64,000 bases of DNA from Pseudomonas fluorescens HK44 (GCF_000217955.3 NZ_AFOY02000002.1:1-64000); one strand, 5' to 3'. Counted from the first letter of the stretch, positions 36,204 to 46,095 are shown. Numbers and translations are program-made. The notes: a model not told the origin generated them from the letters alone.

Positions 36204-36584
36204 ATGGCAAACCACGACCTGACCTTTATCCCCGACCCGGACCCGGAATCCATCTCCTCCGACGTCGCCGGTTTTGGCGGCCTGCTGGTCTCGACTCAGA
36301 TCCCCACTCGCGCTGACGGCAGCCTGGAGTTGGGGGGCATCACCGAGCAGAGCGAATGCACGCTGCAGGCGCTCAAGGTAGCCCTGGAACGGGCCGGCAG
36401 CTCCATGGACCGGGTCATGCACCTGACCATCTACCTCACCGACATGGCCGACCGCGCCGCCTTCAACGAGGTATATCAGCGCTTTTTCGCCAAGCCCTGG
36501 CCGGTGCGCGCCGCCGTTGGCGTAGCTGCCCTGGCGGTCGAAGGCATGCGCGTGGAAGTCACCGCGATGGCGGCCAAGGGCTGA
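36204..36584 (+). CDS. RidA-family protein
   Basis: The 126-residue protein is a full-length YjgF/YER057c/UK114 domain. The conserved Arg in KPWPVRAAVGVAAL (about residue 102) and the Glu in VEVTAMA are both present. The N-terminal SSDVAGFGGLLVSTQIP matches the active-site loop. RidA enzymes hydrolyse reactive enamines and imines from amino-acid metabolism. AGAGATC precedes the ATG. It is a single-gene unit between the cyclase and the L,D-transpeptidase. Confidence 0.9.
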   Translation: MANHDLTFIPDPDPESISSDVAGFGGLLVSTQIPTRADGSLELGGITEQSECTLQALKVALERAGSSMDRVMHLTIYLTDMADRAAFNEVYQRFFAKPWPVRAAVGVAALAVEGMRVEVTAMAAKG

Positions 36585-36593
36585 GTCCGCGAG

Positions 36594-37307
36594 TCAGTCA
36601 TTGTGCGCAGTGAGGATGTCGGTCCCCTGGTGTGGCCGACAGTTAAGGTAGGCCGAGGCTTTCAGCCAATGCTGGTCGGGATACCAGGAAAACATGAACT
36701 GGCCGTCCTTGAGTTTATCGATCACCTGGCGCGCCACTTGCGGACGGACTGCCGGGCAACCCTGGCTGCGGCCGATGCGGCCCTGGCGCTCGCTCCATAA
36801 GGGATTCACGTAGTCGGCCGCGTGAATCACGATGTCGCGATCACGTGCGCGGTCATTGAAGCCCGGTTCCAGGCCGTCCATGCGCAGCGAGTAGCCGTGG
36901 CTGCCCTGATAGCTTTCCTGGGTGCGAAACAGCCCCAGGCTGGACTGATAGCTGCCGACGCGATTGGAGAACTGCGTGGCGAAATTTTCTCCGGACTGTT
37001 GCCCATGGGCGACCAGATCGCGTAGCACCAGGGACTTTTTGCGCAGATCGAAGATCCAAAGACGACGAGCCGTGGACGGTTGCGAATAGTCGATCACGGC
37101 CAGCCGCTCGGCCTGCTTCGCGCCATTGTTGACGGCGCATTGAATGGCGTTCAGGGCACTGTGCAGTGCTTGGGGATTGAGTTCCGGAGCGGCGTGCGCG
37201 AGGCTGTTATATAACGTTTGATTGTGGGTGTCGGCGGCGTAGGCCGGACTGCACATCGCGCCCAGCGTCATAGCTGCCAGACAGAGTCGGTGCACAAAGG
37301 TCAGCAT
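36594..37307 (-). CDS. L,D-transpeptidase catalytic-domain protein
   Basis: The 237-residue protein has a signal peptide (ending near AYA-ADT) and a YkuD-like catalytic fold. The active-site Cys is in RSQGCPAVRP (about residue 195), and the upstream His is in DIVIHAADYVN. This variant is the 'murein L,D-transpeptidase catalytic domain family' protein found in many pseudomonads. It probably acts on peptidoglycan in the periplasm. It is divergent from the YcbB-type gene, with 135 bp between, so the pair may be co-regulated. Confidence 0.83.
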   Translation of the reverse strand: MLTFVHRLCLAAMTLGAMCSPAYAADTHNQTLYNSLAHAAPELNPQALHSALNAIQCAVNNGAKQAERLAVIDYSQPSTARRLWIFDLRKKSLVLRDLVAHGQQSGENFATQFSNRVGSYQSSLGLFRTQESYQGSHGYSLRMDGLEPGFNDRARDRDIVIHAADYVNPLWSERQGRIGRSQGCPAVRPQVARQVIDKLKDGQFMFSWYPDQHWLKASAYLNCRPHQGTDILTAHND

Positions 37308-37442
37308 GCGTAGAGAGTCCTGTTGTTATTGTTGGCTCCCGACGTCCTGTCGTTCCCTCGGCAGACCTGTTCACACGCTGGCCTTGGTGCTTGTCGCACC
37401 TGCAGCAGAGGTTGACCGTCTATCTGACGGCCATGGAGTGGA

Positions 37443-39023
37443 GTGAAGCAGTTGATCAAAAAGTACGCATGTTACTTGAGCCTTTTCCTGCTCGCTGCGC
37501 CATTGGTCGCGACTGCCCAGAACGAACTGGCTGATCACGACAGCCCATTGAAACTGGCGCTCACTCAATTGCCGGTCGATTGTCCGCGTCTGGCCGCGCA
37601 CCTGAGTGCGCCAGCGCAAACGCTGTTGCAGGCTTTTTATCAGCAACAGAACTACGTCCTGATCTGGACGGCCAACGGACGCTTGTCGGCCTTGCAGGCA
37701 CAGTTGCAGCAGTTGGCCGATGACGGCCTGGACCCCAACCGTTACCGCCTGCCCACGGGCGGGACTGAGGGGGATGCGTTGTGTGCCGACATCGGCATCA
37801 GTCAGCGTTACCTGCAAGCCTTGCAGGACCTGCGTTACGGCCGTTTGCTGCAATCTCGTTTCGAACCGTTGTGGCATGCGCAGGCGTTGCCGCACGATCG
37901 ACCCGCCGAGGTCCTGGCCATTGCCGGGCCGGGTCTGCAAGACATGGCAACGGCTTTTCAGCTGGCCCGTCCAAGCCTTGAGCAATACCAGAGCTTGCGC
38001 CGTGTCTATGCCCGGCAGCGTCGGCAGCCGTTGCCCCATTGGCAGACGCTCGCCAGTGGGCCTTTGTTACAACCCGGCGCACAGGATGCGCGAGTTCCCG
38101 AGCTTGCGAAGCGACTGTTCAGCGAGGGTTATCTGGCCAGCGTTTCCGCGGGTGTCGGCACGGTCTACAACAAGGAGCTGGTGAGCGCGCTGAAAAACTT
38201 CCAGCTGAGCCATTCGCTGCAAGCGGATGGCGTGCTGGGGGAGGGCACCTTGACCGAGTTGAACGTCAGCCCGGCAGTGCGGCGCGAGCAGTTGCGGATC
38301 AACCTCGAACGTTTTCGCTGGCTGGCGCAGGATCTGGAACCCAATGGTCTGCTGGTCAATGTGGCTGCAGCAACGTTGACCGTCTATCAGGACGGTAGGC
38401 CGGTCTGGCAGACGCGCACTCAGGTAGGGCGTGCCGAGCGGCCAACTCCGCTGCTGAAGTCGTCGGTCACGCGCCTGACCCTGAACCCGACCTGGACAGT
38501 GCCACCGACCATCATGCGTGAAGACAAGTTGCCGGAAATTCGCCGGGATCAGGCGTTCCTCGGTAAACAAAACCTGCAGGTGCTGGACAGCGACGGCCAT
38601 CCGTTGGCGGTGGACGAGATCGACTGGGATAACCCCGGCAACATCCTCCTGCGCCAGGACGCGGGACCGAAAAATCCGCTGGGACAAATGGCGATCCGCT
38701 TCCCCAACCCGTTCGCCGTGTACCTGCACGACACTCCCAGCCAGGCGCTTTTCCAAAAGGCACCGCGGGCGTTCAGTTCAGGCTGTGTGCGGGTCGAGCA
38801 AGCGATGCAGTTGCGCGATTTGTTGTTGAGTCCGGCTGAGCGTCTGCGGACCAATGAGTTGCTGGCGACAGGCCTGACCCACGAATTCAGGCTCGCTACG
38901 CCGGTGCCGATCCTGCTCAGTTACTGGACCGTACAAGCCGACAGGCAAGGCCAGTTGCTGTATGCCCCGGATATTTATGGGCGTGATGCCGCATTGTCGG
39001 CCGCGCTGGGCGGCAAGTCCTGA
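37443..39023 (+). CDS. L,D-transpeptidase, YcbB/LdtD type
   Basis: This 526-residue protein starts at GTG 37443 (GGAG upstream). It has a signal peptide, a scaffold region (about 60-195), a peptidoglycan-binding domain (about 205-290, KRLFSEGYLASVSAGVG onward) and a YkuD catalytic domain (about 305-480). The catalytic motif is HDTPSQALF...AFSSGCVRVEQ with the nucleophile Cys. This is the domain order of E. coli LdtD, which makes 3-3 cross-links in peptidoglycan. LdtD-like proteins replace D,D-transpeptidases under stress or beta-lactams. Confidence 0.92.
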   Translation: MKQLIKKYACYLSLFLLAAPLVATAQNELADHDSPLKLALTQLPVDCPRLAAHLSAPAQTLLQAFYQQQNYVLIWTANGRLSALQAQLQQLADDGLDPNRYRLPTGGTEGDALCADIGISQRYLQALQDLRYGRLLQSRFEPLWHAQALPHDRPAEVLAIAGPGLQDMATAFQLARPSLEQYQSLRRVYARQRRQPLPHWQTLASGPLLQPGAQDARVPELAKRLFSEGYLASVSAGVGTVYNKELVSALKNFQLSHSLQADGVLGEGTLTELNVSPAVRREQLRINLERFRWLAQDLEPNGLLVNVAAATLTVYQDGRPVWQTRTQVGRAERPTPLLKSSVTRLTLNPTWTVPPTIMREDKLPEIRRDQAFLGKQNLQVLDSDGHPLAVDEIDWDNPGNILLRQDAGPKNPLGQMAIRFPNPFAVYLHDTPSQALFQKAPRAFSSGCVRVEQAMQLRDLLLSPAERLRTNELLATGLTHEFRLATPVPILLSYWTVQADRQGQLLYAPDIYGRDAALSAALGGKS

Positions 39024-39057
39024 GCGTTACTCGCACTCCACTTCGGAGGTACAAGGC

Positions 39058-39603
39058 ATGAACACTGGACCGCGTGAGCAGGGCGAGCCGTTCAAGCGGT
39101 TGTTTTTCGCGCTGCCCTGCGCCACCGCACAACGCCGAGCGATCGCCCAATGGCGGAACGCTTTGCGGCTTACTAGCGGACGCCCGGTGCCAGCGGAAAA
39201 CTTTCATCTGACGCTGATGTTTCTGGGGGCTGTGGCCGTGACGCAGATTCCGGATATCTGCGCGGCTGCCGCGCACGTCCGAACGCCAGGCGAGCGCTTG
39301 ACGGTCGCTCTCGACCACCTGGATGCATGGCGCCGCGCCGGTGTTTTGTTACTCACGCCAACGCAGACATCGCTGCCGTTGCGTCAGTTGGTGTATGCCT
39401 TGCAACAGGCGATGCTGGGGCTTGGGTTTGCCGACGCGCCTCGGGAATATCGTCCTCATTTGACCTTGATGCGCGACTTTCGAGAGCCTGTCCCGGAATC
39501 TGATACGCCCCCCGATTTTCATCTGAGTGCCGGGCATTTTGCGCTGTTCGAATCGCATAAAGGCCGCTATCGGGCGCTGGCCGAATGGCCTTTGGTCCCG
39601 TAG
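39058..39603 (+). CDS. thpR: RNA 2',3'-cyclic phosphodiesterase (ThpR/LigT)
   Basis: This 181-residue protein has two HxTx motifs: HLTLMFLGAVAV (about 51) and HLTLMRDF (about 140). These form the active site of the 2H phosphoesterases. The N-terminal KRLFFALPCATAQRRAIA is the usual ThpR beginning. The enzyme opens 2',3'-cyclic phosphate ends of RNA or joins tRNA half-molecules. The start at 39058 follows a GGAGG site. It is 34 bp after the ldtD gene and may be read from the same transcript. Confidence 0.9.
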   Translation: MNTGPREQGEPFKRLFFALPCATAQRRAIAQWRNALRLTSGRPVPAENFHLTLMFLGAVAVTQIPDICAAAAHVRTPGERLTVALDHLDAWRRAGVLLLTPTQTSLPLRQLVYALQQAMLGLGFADAPREYRPHLTLMRDFREPVPESDTPPDFHLSAGHFALFESHKGRYRALAEWPLVP

Positions 39604-40070
39604 GTGCAGGATCTTTTGACCTTGGCGGCCTGATAGCCGACCCATCTCTTGCAGGTGTACAGATCCATTCCTGCGGTAACGGCCGCTTAGGGTTTCGCCC
39701 TGACGGCGAGTCCCTTTTCAAACGCCAAAAAGGAACCAAAAGGCTTCGCCCCAAGCGTACGGCACCTCGCTTAGGCTCGGCGTACCCTCGCTCCGGTGTC
39801 CATCAGGGGGCATCGCCTACGGTCTGCTTCGCGACGACCTCCTCTCGATGTGTCCGGCTGCGCCGTACGGCGCTGCGCGCCCACCCCCTGATGAACACCT
39901 CCACTCGGCCTCCCGATAGGGGCGGGTGGATCAAGATCAAGGGCGGCAGGCGAGCTAACGCTCGGCCTATTGAGTGGTGGGGCGGGCGTATCACTTCGTT
40001 GTGGTGGGTGATATCCGTAGGAGCTGCCGAAGGCTCGGGTCGCGTTCGGACGATCTTTTGGAAGCAGGCA
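39604..40070. repeat. Intergenic repeat block, dispersed type
   Basis: These 467 bp contain no gene. The sequence from about 39690 to 39920 (GGGTTTCGCCCTGACGGCGA, then GGAACCAAAAGGCTTCGCCC) resembles a repeat I know from many Pseudomonas intergenic regions. The 41-bp repeat (40020-40060) closes it. Short frames in this block are not coding. Confidence 0.6.
40020..40060 (+). repeat. 41-bp dispersed repeat, copy 2
   Basis: It is the inverse of the copy at 23019-23059 with a single difference (a T for a C in the middle). It begins GGAGCTGCCGAAGGCTCGGG and lies just before the glycosyltransferase stop. Confidence 0.8.
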
Positions 40071-40925
40071 TCAAACAACAGCGGGAGACCGCGCTTGCTT
40101 AAACGATCCCACGTAGCCATTTGTCTGCAATGCATCAGCCTTGAATGCTCGCTGTCCGGTCAATTGGTTGTACACCTTGACCCTGCGGTGGCTATTCGCA
40201 TAACCGCCCATCGCTGACACCGTCCCGCTTTGAATATGGTCCAGGTAGCGGAATATCGTGCGTGGCGAAATGAAGCCGATCTTGTAGTTCAGCGCAGCCA
40301 TTCGATCTTGCAGTTCGTAACCGGGATTGCGCCCATCCATTTGAAAGCGCAGGCCGTGTTGTTTAACCAGGCGCACGTTCCACAGGGTGCAGAAGCTTTT
40401 CAAGTGAACTTCCCTGAACGGTTTCGGTGCCTTGGCATTCAATCCCAGGGCCAGCAAGCTGCGCCGGGTGTAGTGCTTGAAAAACCGTGATGTCAGGCGC
40501 CAGGCCGTTCGGGCCACACCTCGGTTCAGCTGTTCCAGGCAGCCGACCGCCGCCACTTCCTGCGGGCCAGCGCACTGGCTGAGCATCAGGCTGAACACGG
40601 CCGGGTCGTAAATGAACGTGTCGGTGTGCAACAAGAACAGGTACTCGGTTTCAACCTGCTCCAGGGCAACATCCAGGGCCCGGCCGTGAGCCATATTCCC
40701 GGCTTCAGGGCCGTTGCTTTTACGCTCGATCAGGTTGATCCAGTCCAGCGTGCGCAGGTATTCGCTGCTCGCATCGTTCGAATAGTTGTCCACCACAAAC
40801 ACCGGCACGCCCGCCTGCTGCACATGCTCGCGCAGCAGTTCCAGGCAGGTTCTGGTCAGTTCAAGCGATTTGTAGTTGACCAACACAATGCTGTAGTTGG
40901 CCTTGGTCGAATGTGGGCGTGTCAT
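40071..40925 (-). CDS. Family 2 glycosyltransferase
   Basis: The 284-residue protein starts with a GT-A fold segment, SIVLVNYKSLELTRTCLELL, and VFVVDNYSNDASSEYL. The metal-binding DxD is in FLLHTDTFIYDP (about 97). There is no membrane helix, so it is a soluble enzyme, possibly membrane-associated. It is not near other polysaccharide genes, and the acceptor is unknown. The gene ends in the repeat block and begins near an AT-rich region. Confidence 0.82.
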   Translation of the reverse strand: MTRPHSTKANYSIVLVNYKSLELTRTCLELLREHVQQAGVPVFVVDNYSNDASSEYLRTLDWINLIERKSNGPEAGNMAHGRALDVALEQVETEYLFLLHTDTFIYDPAVFSLMLSQCAGPQEVAAVGCLEQLNRGVARTAWRLTSRFFKHYTRRSLLALGLNAKAPKPFREVHLKSFCTLWNVRLVKQHGLRFQMDGRNPGYELQDRMAALNYKIGFISPRTIFRYLDHIQSGTVSAMGGYANSHRRVKVYNQLTGQRAFKADALQTNGYVGSFKQARSPAVV

Positions 40926-41083
40926 AGGTTATTCAGCCTCGAATGCTGCCTGAACTTCAGGCGTGCGCTCATCCTAGAGAGGTCAATCTTTCGGCCTGTT
41001 CTCGGCTGGATAAATTTTTTGACAGGGTTGTTTCTGATCCCGATGAGCGGGGGAGCGAGGGGATAGATCTATTGGAGAGAGGA

Positions 41084-41121
41084 CGAGGACAGGTGCTGAC
41101 AGGGTAATGAACCTGTCCTCG
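41084..41121. terminator. Hairpin downstream of gudD
   Basis: CGAGGACAGGT (41084-41094) pairs with ACCTGTCCTCG (41111-41121) over 11 bases around a 16-base loop. It lies 38 bp after the gudD stop, so it may end the minus-strand transcript, although no T run follows. Confidence 0.5.
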
Positions 41122-41158
41122 TTTGCTTCAAGGCATCACGTTGCGTAGCCGCCGAAAC

Positions 41159-42508
41159 TCAGCGCACCAGGCAGGGCTTTTTGTTATCGAACATCCAGCC
41201 GGGAATCATAAACTGCATCGCCACGCTGTCGTCGCGCGCACCGAGGCCCATACCTTTGTAGAGTTCGTGGGCCTTGGCGACCGCGTCCATATCGACGTCG
41301 ACGCCCAGGCCGGGCCTGGCTGGAACCTTGATGTGACCGTCGACGATTTGCAGCGGTTCCTTGGTCAGGCGTTGCCCGTCCTGCCAGATCCAGTGGGTGT
41401 CGATTGCAGTGATATCGCCGGGTGCAGCCGCCGCGACCTGGGTGAACATCGCCAGTGAAATGTCGAAGTGGTTGTTGGAATGAGAACCCCAGGTCAGCCC
41501 CCACTCATGGCACATTTGCGCCACGCGTACCGAGCCTTGCATGGTCCAGAAGTGCGGATCGGCCAGTGGGATGTCCACCGATTGCAGCTGGATGGCGTGG
41601 CCCAGTTCGCGCCAGTCGGTGGCGATCATGTTGGTCGCCGTCGGCAGGCCGGTGGCTCGACGAAATTCGGCCATCACCTCGCGGCCGGAATAACCGTTTT
41701 CAGCGCCACACGGATCTTCGGCATAGGCCAGCACATGATGCTGGTCGCGGCACAGTGCAATGGCTTCCTTCAACGACCAGGCGCCGTTCGGGTCTAGGGT
41801 GATGCGCGCATCCGGGAAGCGCTCGGCCAAAGCAGTAACGGCTTCAATTTCTTCCTCGCCGCGCAGCACGCCGCCTTTGAGCTTGAAGTCGTTGAAACCG
41901 TATTTGGCCTTGGCGGCCTCGGCCAGGCGCACGATGGCTTCAGGCGTCATCGCCTGTTCGTGACGCAAGCGGAACCAGTCATCCGCGTCGGGTTCGCTGC
42001 GGTACGCCAGATCGGTCTGGTGACGGTCGCCAATGTAGAACAGATAGCCGAGCATCTTCACCGCATCGCGTTGCTGGCCTTCACCGAGCAAGGCCGCTAC
42101 CGGGACTTCGAGGAACTGACCGAGCAAATCCAGCAGGGCCGCCTCCATGGCGGTCACGGCATGAATGGTGATGCGCAAGTCAAAGGTTTGCAGGCCACGG
42201 CCGGCAGCATCGCGGGCCGCGAAAGCGCTGCGCATGGCGTTGAGGATGCTTTGGTAGTTGCCGATCGGTTGCCCGACCACCAGGCTGCGGGCGTCTTCCA
42301 GCGTTTCACGAATGCGCTCGCCGCCAGGGACTTCGCCGACGCCGACGTTGCCGGCGCTGTCCTTGAGAATGACGATATTGCGGGTGAAAAACGGGCCGTG
42401 GGCGCCGCTGAGGTTCATCAGCATGCTGTCATGGCCGGCAACCGGGATGACCTGAAGGCTGGTGATCAGCGGGGCTTTGCCGGTGTGGTGCTGGTGTTCA
42501 GTGTTCAT
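41159..42508 (-). CDS. gudD: Glucarate dehydratase
   Basis: This 449-residue enolase-superfamily enzyme has the expected motifs: [20 protein letters not shown] at the N-terminus, the catalytic KxK in [12 protein letters not shown] (about 205), metal ligands in [11 protein letters not shown] and [16 protein letters not shown], and a final His in [12 protein letters not shown]. It converts D-glucarate to 5-keto-4-deoxyglucarate. The protein ends in [15 protein letters not shown] as in other GudD proteins. It follows its transporter gene on the minus strand with about 38 bp between. Confidence 0.94.
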   Translation of the reverse strand: MNTEHQHHTGKAPLITSLQVIPVAGHDSMLMNLSGAHGPFFTRNIVILKDSAGNVGVGEVPGGERIRETLEDARSLVVGQPIGNYQSILNAMRSAFAARDAAGRGLQTFDLRITIHAVTAMEAALLDLLGQFLEVPVAALLGEGQQRDAVKMLGYLFYIGDRHQTDLAYRSEPDADDWFRLRHEQAMTPEAIVRLAEAAKAKYGFNDFKLKGGVLRGEEEIEAVTALAERFPDARITLDPNGAWSLKEAIALCRDQHHVLAYAEDPCGAENGYSGREVMAEFRRATGLPTATNMIATDWRELGHAIQLQSVDIPLADPHFWTMQGSVRVAQMCHEWGLTWGSHSNNHFDISLAMFTQVAAAAPGDITAIDTHWIWQDGQRLTKEPLQIVDGHIKVPARPGLGVDVDMDAVAKAHELYKGMGLGARDDSVAMQFMIPGWMFDNKKPCLVR

Positions 42509-42546
42509 GTTCAGTTCCTGTCTTGTCAGTTCGAGCCAATCGCCGG

Positions 42547-43905
42547 TCAGAGCGATTTACCGAGCACGGGTTGGTGAATGTCCGTGTTGGCGGTGTCCGT
42601 TACCGTGGGTTTGGTCTTGGCGAAAAACACCAGCAGCGCGGCAATGATCGAGGTGCCCGCCAGGCCATACAGCCCGCCCTGAATGGAGCCGGTGGTTTGT
42701 TCCAGAAAGCCGAAGGTGGTGGGGGCGACGAACCCGCCGAGATTGCCGATGGAGTTGATCAGGGCGATAACCGCAGCAGCGATTCGGGCATCGAGGTAGC
42801 CCTGGGGAATCGGCCAGAACAGCGAAGAGGCTGACTTGAAGCCGATTGCCGCAAAGCAGATGGCGATAAATGCGAAGATCGGTCCGCCCGTGGTGGACAG
42901 GAACATGCCCGTGGCAGCGATCAATAGCGCAGCAGCAACCCAGGCCTGCTGGAACTTGAACTTGCCCGACAGTGCGGCGAAGGCATACATGGCGACAATC
43001 GAAATCAGCCAGGGAATCGAGTTGTAGAAACCCACCTGAATGTCGCTCAGGTCGCCCATCTTTTTGATGATGCTGGGCAGCCAGAAAGTGGCGGCGTAGA
43101 TCGTCAGCTGAATGCAGAAGTACAGGGCGCAGAACAGCATGATCTGACGGTCCTTGAGCAACTTGCCCAAGGTCGGCTTGATCGTGTGGGCGGCGTCGCG
43201 CTCACGTTGTTCGCGATCGATTTCGCCCACCAGAGCATCCTGCTCTTCACGGCTCAGCCACTTGGCGTCATGCGGTTTGGAGTCCAGCCAGAACCAGACA
43301 AAGAAGCACAGGAACACCGACGCCATACCTTCGATGATGTACATCCACTGCCAGCCATGCATGCCCCAACCGTTGATTTGCAGCAGCATGCCGGACAGCG
43401 GGCCCGAGAGCAGCGAGGCGAATGCCGAGCCGCTGAGGAAGATCGCGATGGCTTTACCGCGCTCGACGCCGGGCAACCAGCGAGTGAAGTAGTAGATGAC
43501 GCCGGGGAAGAAACCGGCTTCAGCCACGCCCAGCAGAAATCGCAAAATGTAGAAGTGGGTTTCGTTCTGGATGAAGGCCATCAGCGTGGCGGTAATGCCC
43601 CAGGTGAACATGATCCGGGTCAGCCAGAAACGCGCGCCGACTTTTTGCAGCAGTATGTTGGAGGGCACTTCGAACAGCGCATAACCAATGAAGAACAAAC
43701 CTGCCCCGAACCCGTACGCGGCAGCGCCGATGCCCAGATCGTGTTCCATGTGAGTGCGGACGAAACCGATGTTGACGCGGTCGATGTAATTGACGATGAA
43801 CATGATGACGAAGAGCGGGAGCACATGGCTCTTCACTTTCGAAATGGCGCGCGCCAGGACAGGATTGTCCGGCGAGACGGCAGGTGCGGTGCTTGAGTTG
43901 CTCAC
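42547..43905 (-). CDS. MFS transporter, GudP/ACS family (probable glucarate carrier)
   Basis: This 452-residue protein has twelve predicted membrane helices. Early segments [21 protein letters not shown] and [27 protein letters not shown] are typical of anion:cation symporters such as GudP and related sugar-acid carriers. The start is GTG 43905, after GGGAG. It is the first gene of the glucarate operon, upstream of gudD, so the substrate is probably D-glucarate or galactarate. Confidence 0.87.
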   Translation of the reverse strand: MSNSSTAPAVSPDNPVLARAISKVKSHVLPLFVIMFIVNYIDRVNIGFVRTHMEHDLGIGAAAYGFGAGLFFIGYALFEVPSNILLQKVGARFWLTRIMFTWGITATLMAFIQNETHFYILRFLLGVAEAGFFPGVIYYFTRWLPGVERGKAIAIFLSGSAFASLLSGPLSGMLLQINGWGMHGWQWMYIIEGMASVFLCFFVWFWLDSKPHDAKWLSREEQDALVGEIDREQRERDAAHTIKPTLGKLLKDRQIMLFCALYFCIQLTIYAATFWLPSIIKKMGDLSDIQVGFYNSIPWLISIVAMYAFAALSGKFKFQQAWVAAALLIAATGMFLSTTGGPIFAFIAICFAAIGFKSASSLFWPIPQGYLDARIAAAVIALINSIGNLGGFVAPTTFGFLEQTTGSIQGGLYGLAGTSIIAALLVFFAKTKPTVTDTANTDIHQPVLGKSL

Positions 43906-44254
43906 GGTTCATGACTCCCACTGATTATTGTTATGCGGGTGTGGTGTTGCAGTGTTGTTTTGCGACTTAAGTTGCCAGTCATCATACAAGTGAGATTTTT
44001 GAGTCGCAATACGAGCTTTGCAACCAAATGGCTATAAGAAACGGTTATTTAAGATTTAAATGTGCATTTTTGATGCGCTTTCAGCGGTTTTAGCTCGATT
44101 TTGACTCGAGGTTTCAGTTTTTAAGGTGAGTACTTCGGTCGTCATACAGATGGGGTAGTCGAATAAAACTGCTGAAGCAGCTATGTTGTCTGACGTGTTG
44201 GGGCGCTAAATCAGCACAATGGTTAACGCCGGTAGTAGTATTCTGGAGCCTCAT
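43906..44254. promoter_or_regulatory. Control region between the glucarate operon and its regulator
   Basis: This AT-rich gap holds two similar motifs, GTCATCATACAAG (43978-43990) and GTCGTCATACAGA (44138-44150). They are compatible with FadR-type GntR half-sites (TGTNNGAC-like), in direct orientation and 160 bp apart. One lies near the MFS start and one near the regulator. Confidence 0.4.
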
Positions 44255-44983
44255 TTGAACGGGTCGGACCACATGCAAAACGAATCCAGCGGTTCAGGCC
44301 GCAAGCGTACGCCTGGCCTGGCGCACGATATTGTTGCCGAGCTGACTCAACGCATTCTGCTTGGACAGATCGCGCCCGGTGAAAAACTGCCCTCCGAATC
44401 CACGATTGTTCGCGAGCACGGCGTCAGTCGTACGGTGGTTCGCGAGGCCATCTCCAAGTTGCAGGCGTCCGGTCTGGTTGAAACCCGGCATGGCGTGGGA
44501 ACGTTCGCCCTGGAGCGTGACTCGCATCAGGGTTTTCGCCTGAGCAGCGACACCGCCATCAGCGTACGGGGGATTCTTGAACTTCGCATGGGGCTGGAGA
44601 CGCAAGCCGCGGCCCTGGCGGCGAAGCGTCGAACGCAAGAGCAGCTTGCCCGGATGCGCCAGGCGCTGGACGACTATCAGAATTCACTGGCCAATAACGA
44701 CAGCAGCGTTGAGCCCGACATGCGTTTTCATCGGCTGATTGCCGAAGCCACCGGGAATACGTACTTCACTGACATCATCTATCACCTCGGTAACTCGGTC
44801 ATACCGCGCACCCGGATCAACGCGCAGGAGCGTGGCGCCACCGATTTGATGAAGCTGGGCCAACAGGCCAGTCTGGAGCACGAAGCAATCTTCAATGCGA
44901 TTCGCCGGCAGGACCCCGACGCGGCCAGAGCGGCCATGCTGCTGCATTTGAGCAACAGCCTGGAGCGTATGGCGGTTGAGTGA
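44255..44983 (+). CDS. GntR/FadR-family regulator of the glucarate operon
   Basis: The protein has 242 residues from the TTG at 44255, which has GGAG seven bases upstream; ATG 44273 (MQNESSGSG) is the next in-frame choice but lacks a ribosome site. The N-terminal winged helix contains GEKLPSESTIVREHGVSRT and REAISKLQASGLVETRHGVG. The C-terminal FCD domain (about 90-235) carries the metal-site His residues in MRFHRLIAEATGN and LEHEAIFNAIRRQDPD. It is divergent from the gudP-gudD operon and likely controls it in response to a sugar acid. Confidence 0.87.
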   Translation: MNGSDHMQNESSGSGRKRTPGLAHDIVAELTQRILLGQIAPGEKLPSESTIVREHGVSRTVVREAISKLQASGLVETRHGVGTFALERDSHQGFRLSSDTAISVRGILELRMGLETQAAALAAKRRTQEQLARMRQALDDYQNSLANNDSSVEPDMRFHRLIAEATGNTYFTDIIYHLGNSVIPRTRINAQERGATDLMKLGQQASLEHEAIFNAIRRQDPDAARAAMLLHLSNSLERMAVE

Positions 44984-45000
44984 CGCGGCGCTGCGTCACC

Positions 45001-45954
45001 TCACACTAACAACCGCAGCGTATCAAACAGCTGCCGGTCTTCCTTCTTCGCCGAACGCGCATGGCGCCGAATCACCTGTAGCAGGCAATCGGTAAAACAC
45101 AGCGCCGGATTGCTCAGCGAGCCGTTGCGGCGGGTGACGATGCTCAGCTGTCTCGGTTCGAACTGCTCGATCAGGTTCACGGACACCAATCGGCCGAGGA
45201 AGGGCGATGCGGTGCTGAGGATGGTCGGACCCCAGGTACACATGTCGGCCCGTTCCAGCATCATTTGCAGAATCGCCAGTGAATGGGCGCGCACGATGCG
45301 TTGTTCATCGATCTGTGCGTTGTGCCTCCAGAACAGCTCCTGCATCAGCGCATCATGGCCATCTGGCGCGTAGTTCAGGGTCCAGTCCTGATCCAGCAGT
45401 TCGTGAATCGACCGTGCATTCTGTCGCGGATGACCTTGGCGAACCAGCACCGACGTCTGGTATTCGAGCAGGGTTTCACAGGCAAATTCCGCAGTCGCTT
45501 GTGCCGGGTGAAGCTGACCGATGGCGAAATCCATGCTGCCGTCGCGCAGCAGTGGTTGGGCAACTGCCATCAGGCTTTCGAACAGCTCCAGATGAATGTC
45601 CGGCATGCGTGCCCGAAAAGCCAAGACCACTTCGGGCAGGAAGGTTAACGCGACCCAGGGCGTGACCCCGACGCAGAGCCGCCCTTGGGCCTTGCCGCGC
45701 AGGTGATCGAGTTCGGTCTGCGCATGTTCCAGTTGCTTGAGCACCAGCCGGGCGTGCGTCAGCAGCACCTTGCCGAATTCAGTAAAGTTCAGGCCGCTGG
45801 GGGTTCTGACGAACAGCGGTAACCGTTGTTCGGTTTCCAGCTCGCGCAGGGCTTTGGTCACCGCGGCCTGGGAGATGTCCAGCGAGCGCGCGGCGGCGCG
45901 GATGCTGCCGGTCTCGGCGCTGGCAATCAGGGCTTGTAATTGATGCAGTTTCAT
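45001..45954 (-). CDS. LysR-family regulator
   Basis: The start at 45952-45954 follows AGGTGAG and gives 317 residues. The N-terminal winged helix is MKLHQLQALIASAETGSIRAAARSLDISQ; the CbnR/BenM-like co-inducer domain begins near residue 90 (RLCVGVTPWVALTFLPEVV). It is divergent from the M20 hydrolase gene and a binding-protein gene and is the likely regulator. The effector is unknown. Confidence 0.87.
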   Translation of the reverse strand: MKLHQLQALIASAETGSIRAAARSLDISQAAVTKALRELETEQRLPLFVRTPSGLNFTEFGKVLLTHARLVLKQLEHAQTELDHLRGKAQGRLCVGVTPWVALTFLPEVVLAFRARMPDIHLELFESLMAVAQPLLRDGSMDFAIGQLHPAQATAEFACETLLEYQTSVLVRQGHPRQNARSIHELLDQDWTLNYAPDGHDALMQELFWRHNAQIDEQRIVRAHSLAILQMMLERADMCTWGPTILSTASPFLGRLVSVNLIEQFEPRQLSIVTRRNGSLSNPALCFTDCLLQVIRRHARSAKKEDRQLFDTLRLLV

Positions 45955-45977
45955 CTGCTCACCTGGGCGACAACTAA

Positions 45978-45995
45978 TGGTTGTCATCATAACCA
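45978..45995. promoter_or_regulatory. Inverted repeat, candidate LysR operator
   Basis: TGGTT (45978-45982) and AACCA (45991-45995) enclose an 8-bp spacer, in the divergent gap between the LysR gene and the M20 hydrolase gene. The T-N11-A form is partly met. Confidence 0.35.
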
Positions 45996-46095
45996 AACTG
46001 AGCCTCCCCAGCCTACGGCCCATTCCCTAAGATCGACCCAACAGCGCCTGGGTTGAATCGCGGGTAGCTGAATATTCTTATCGAGGAGCACACCC

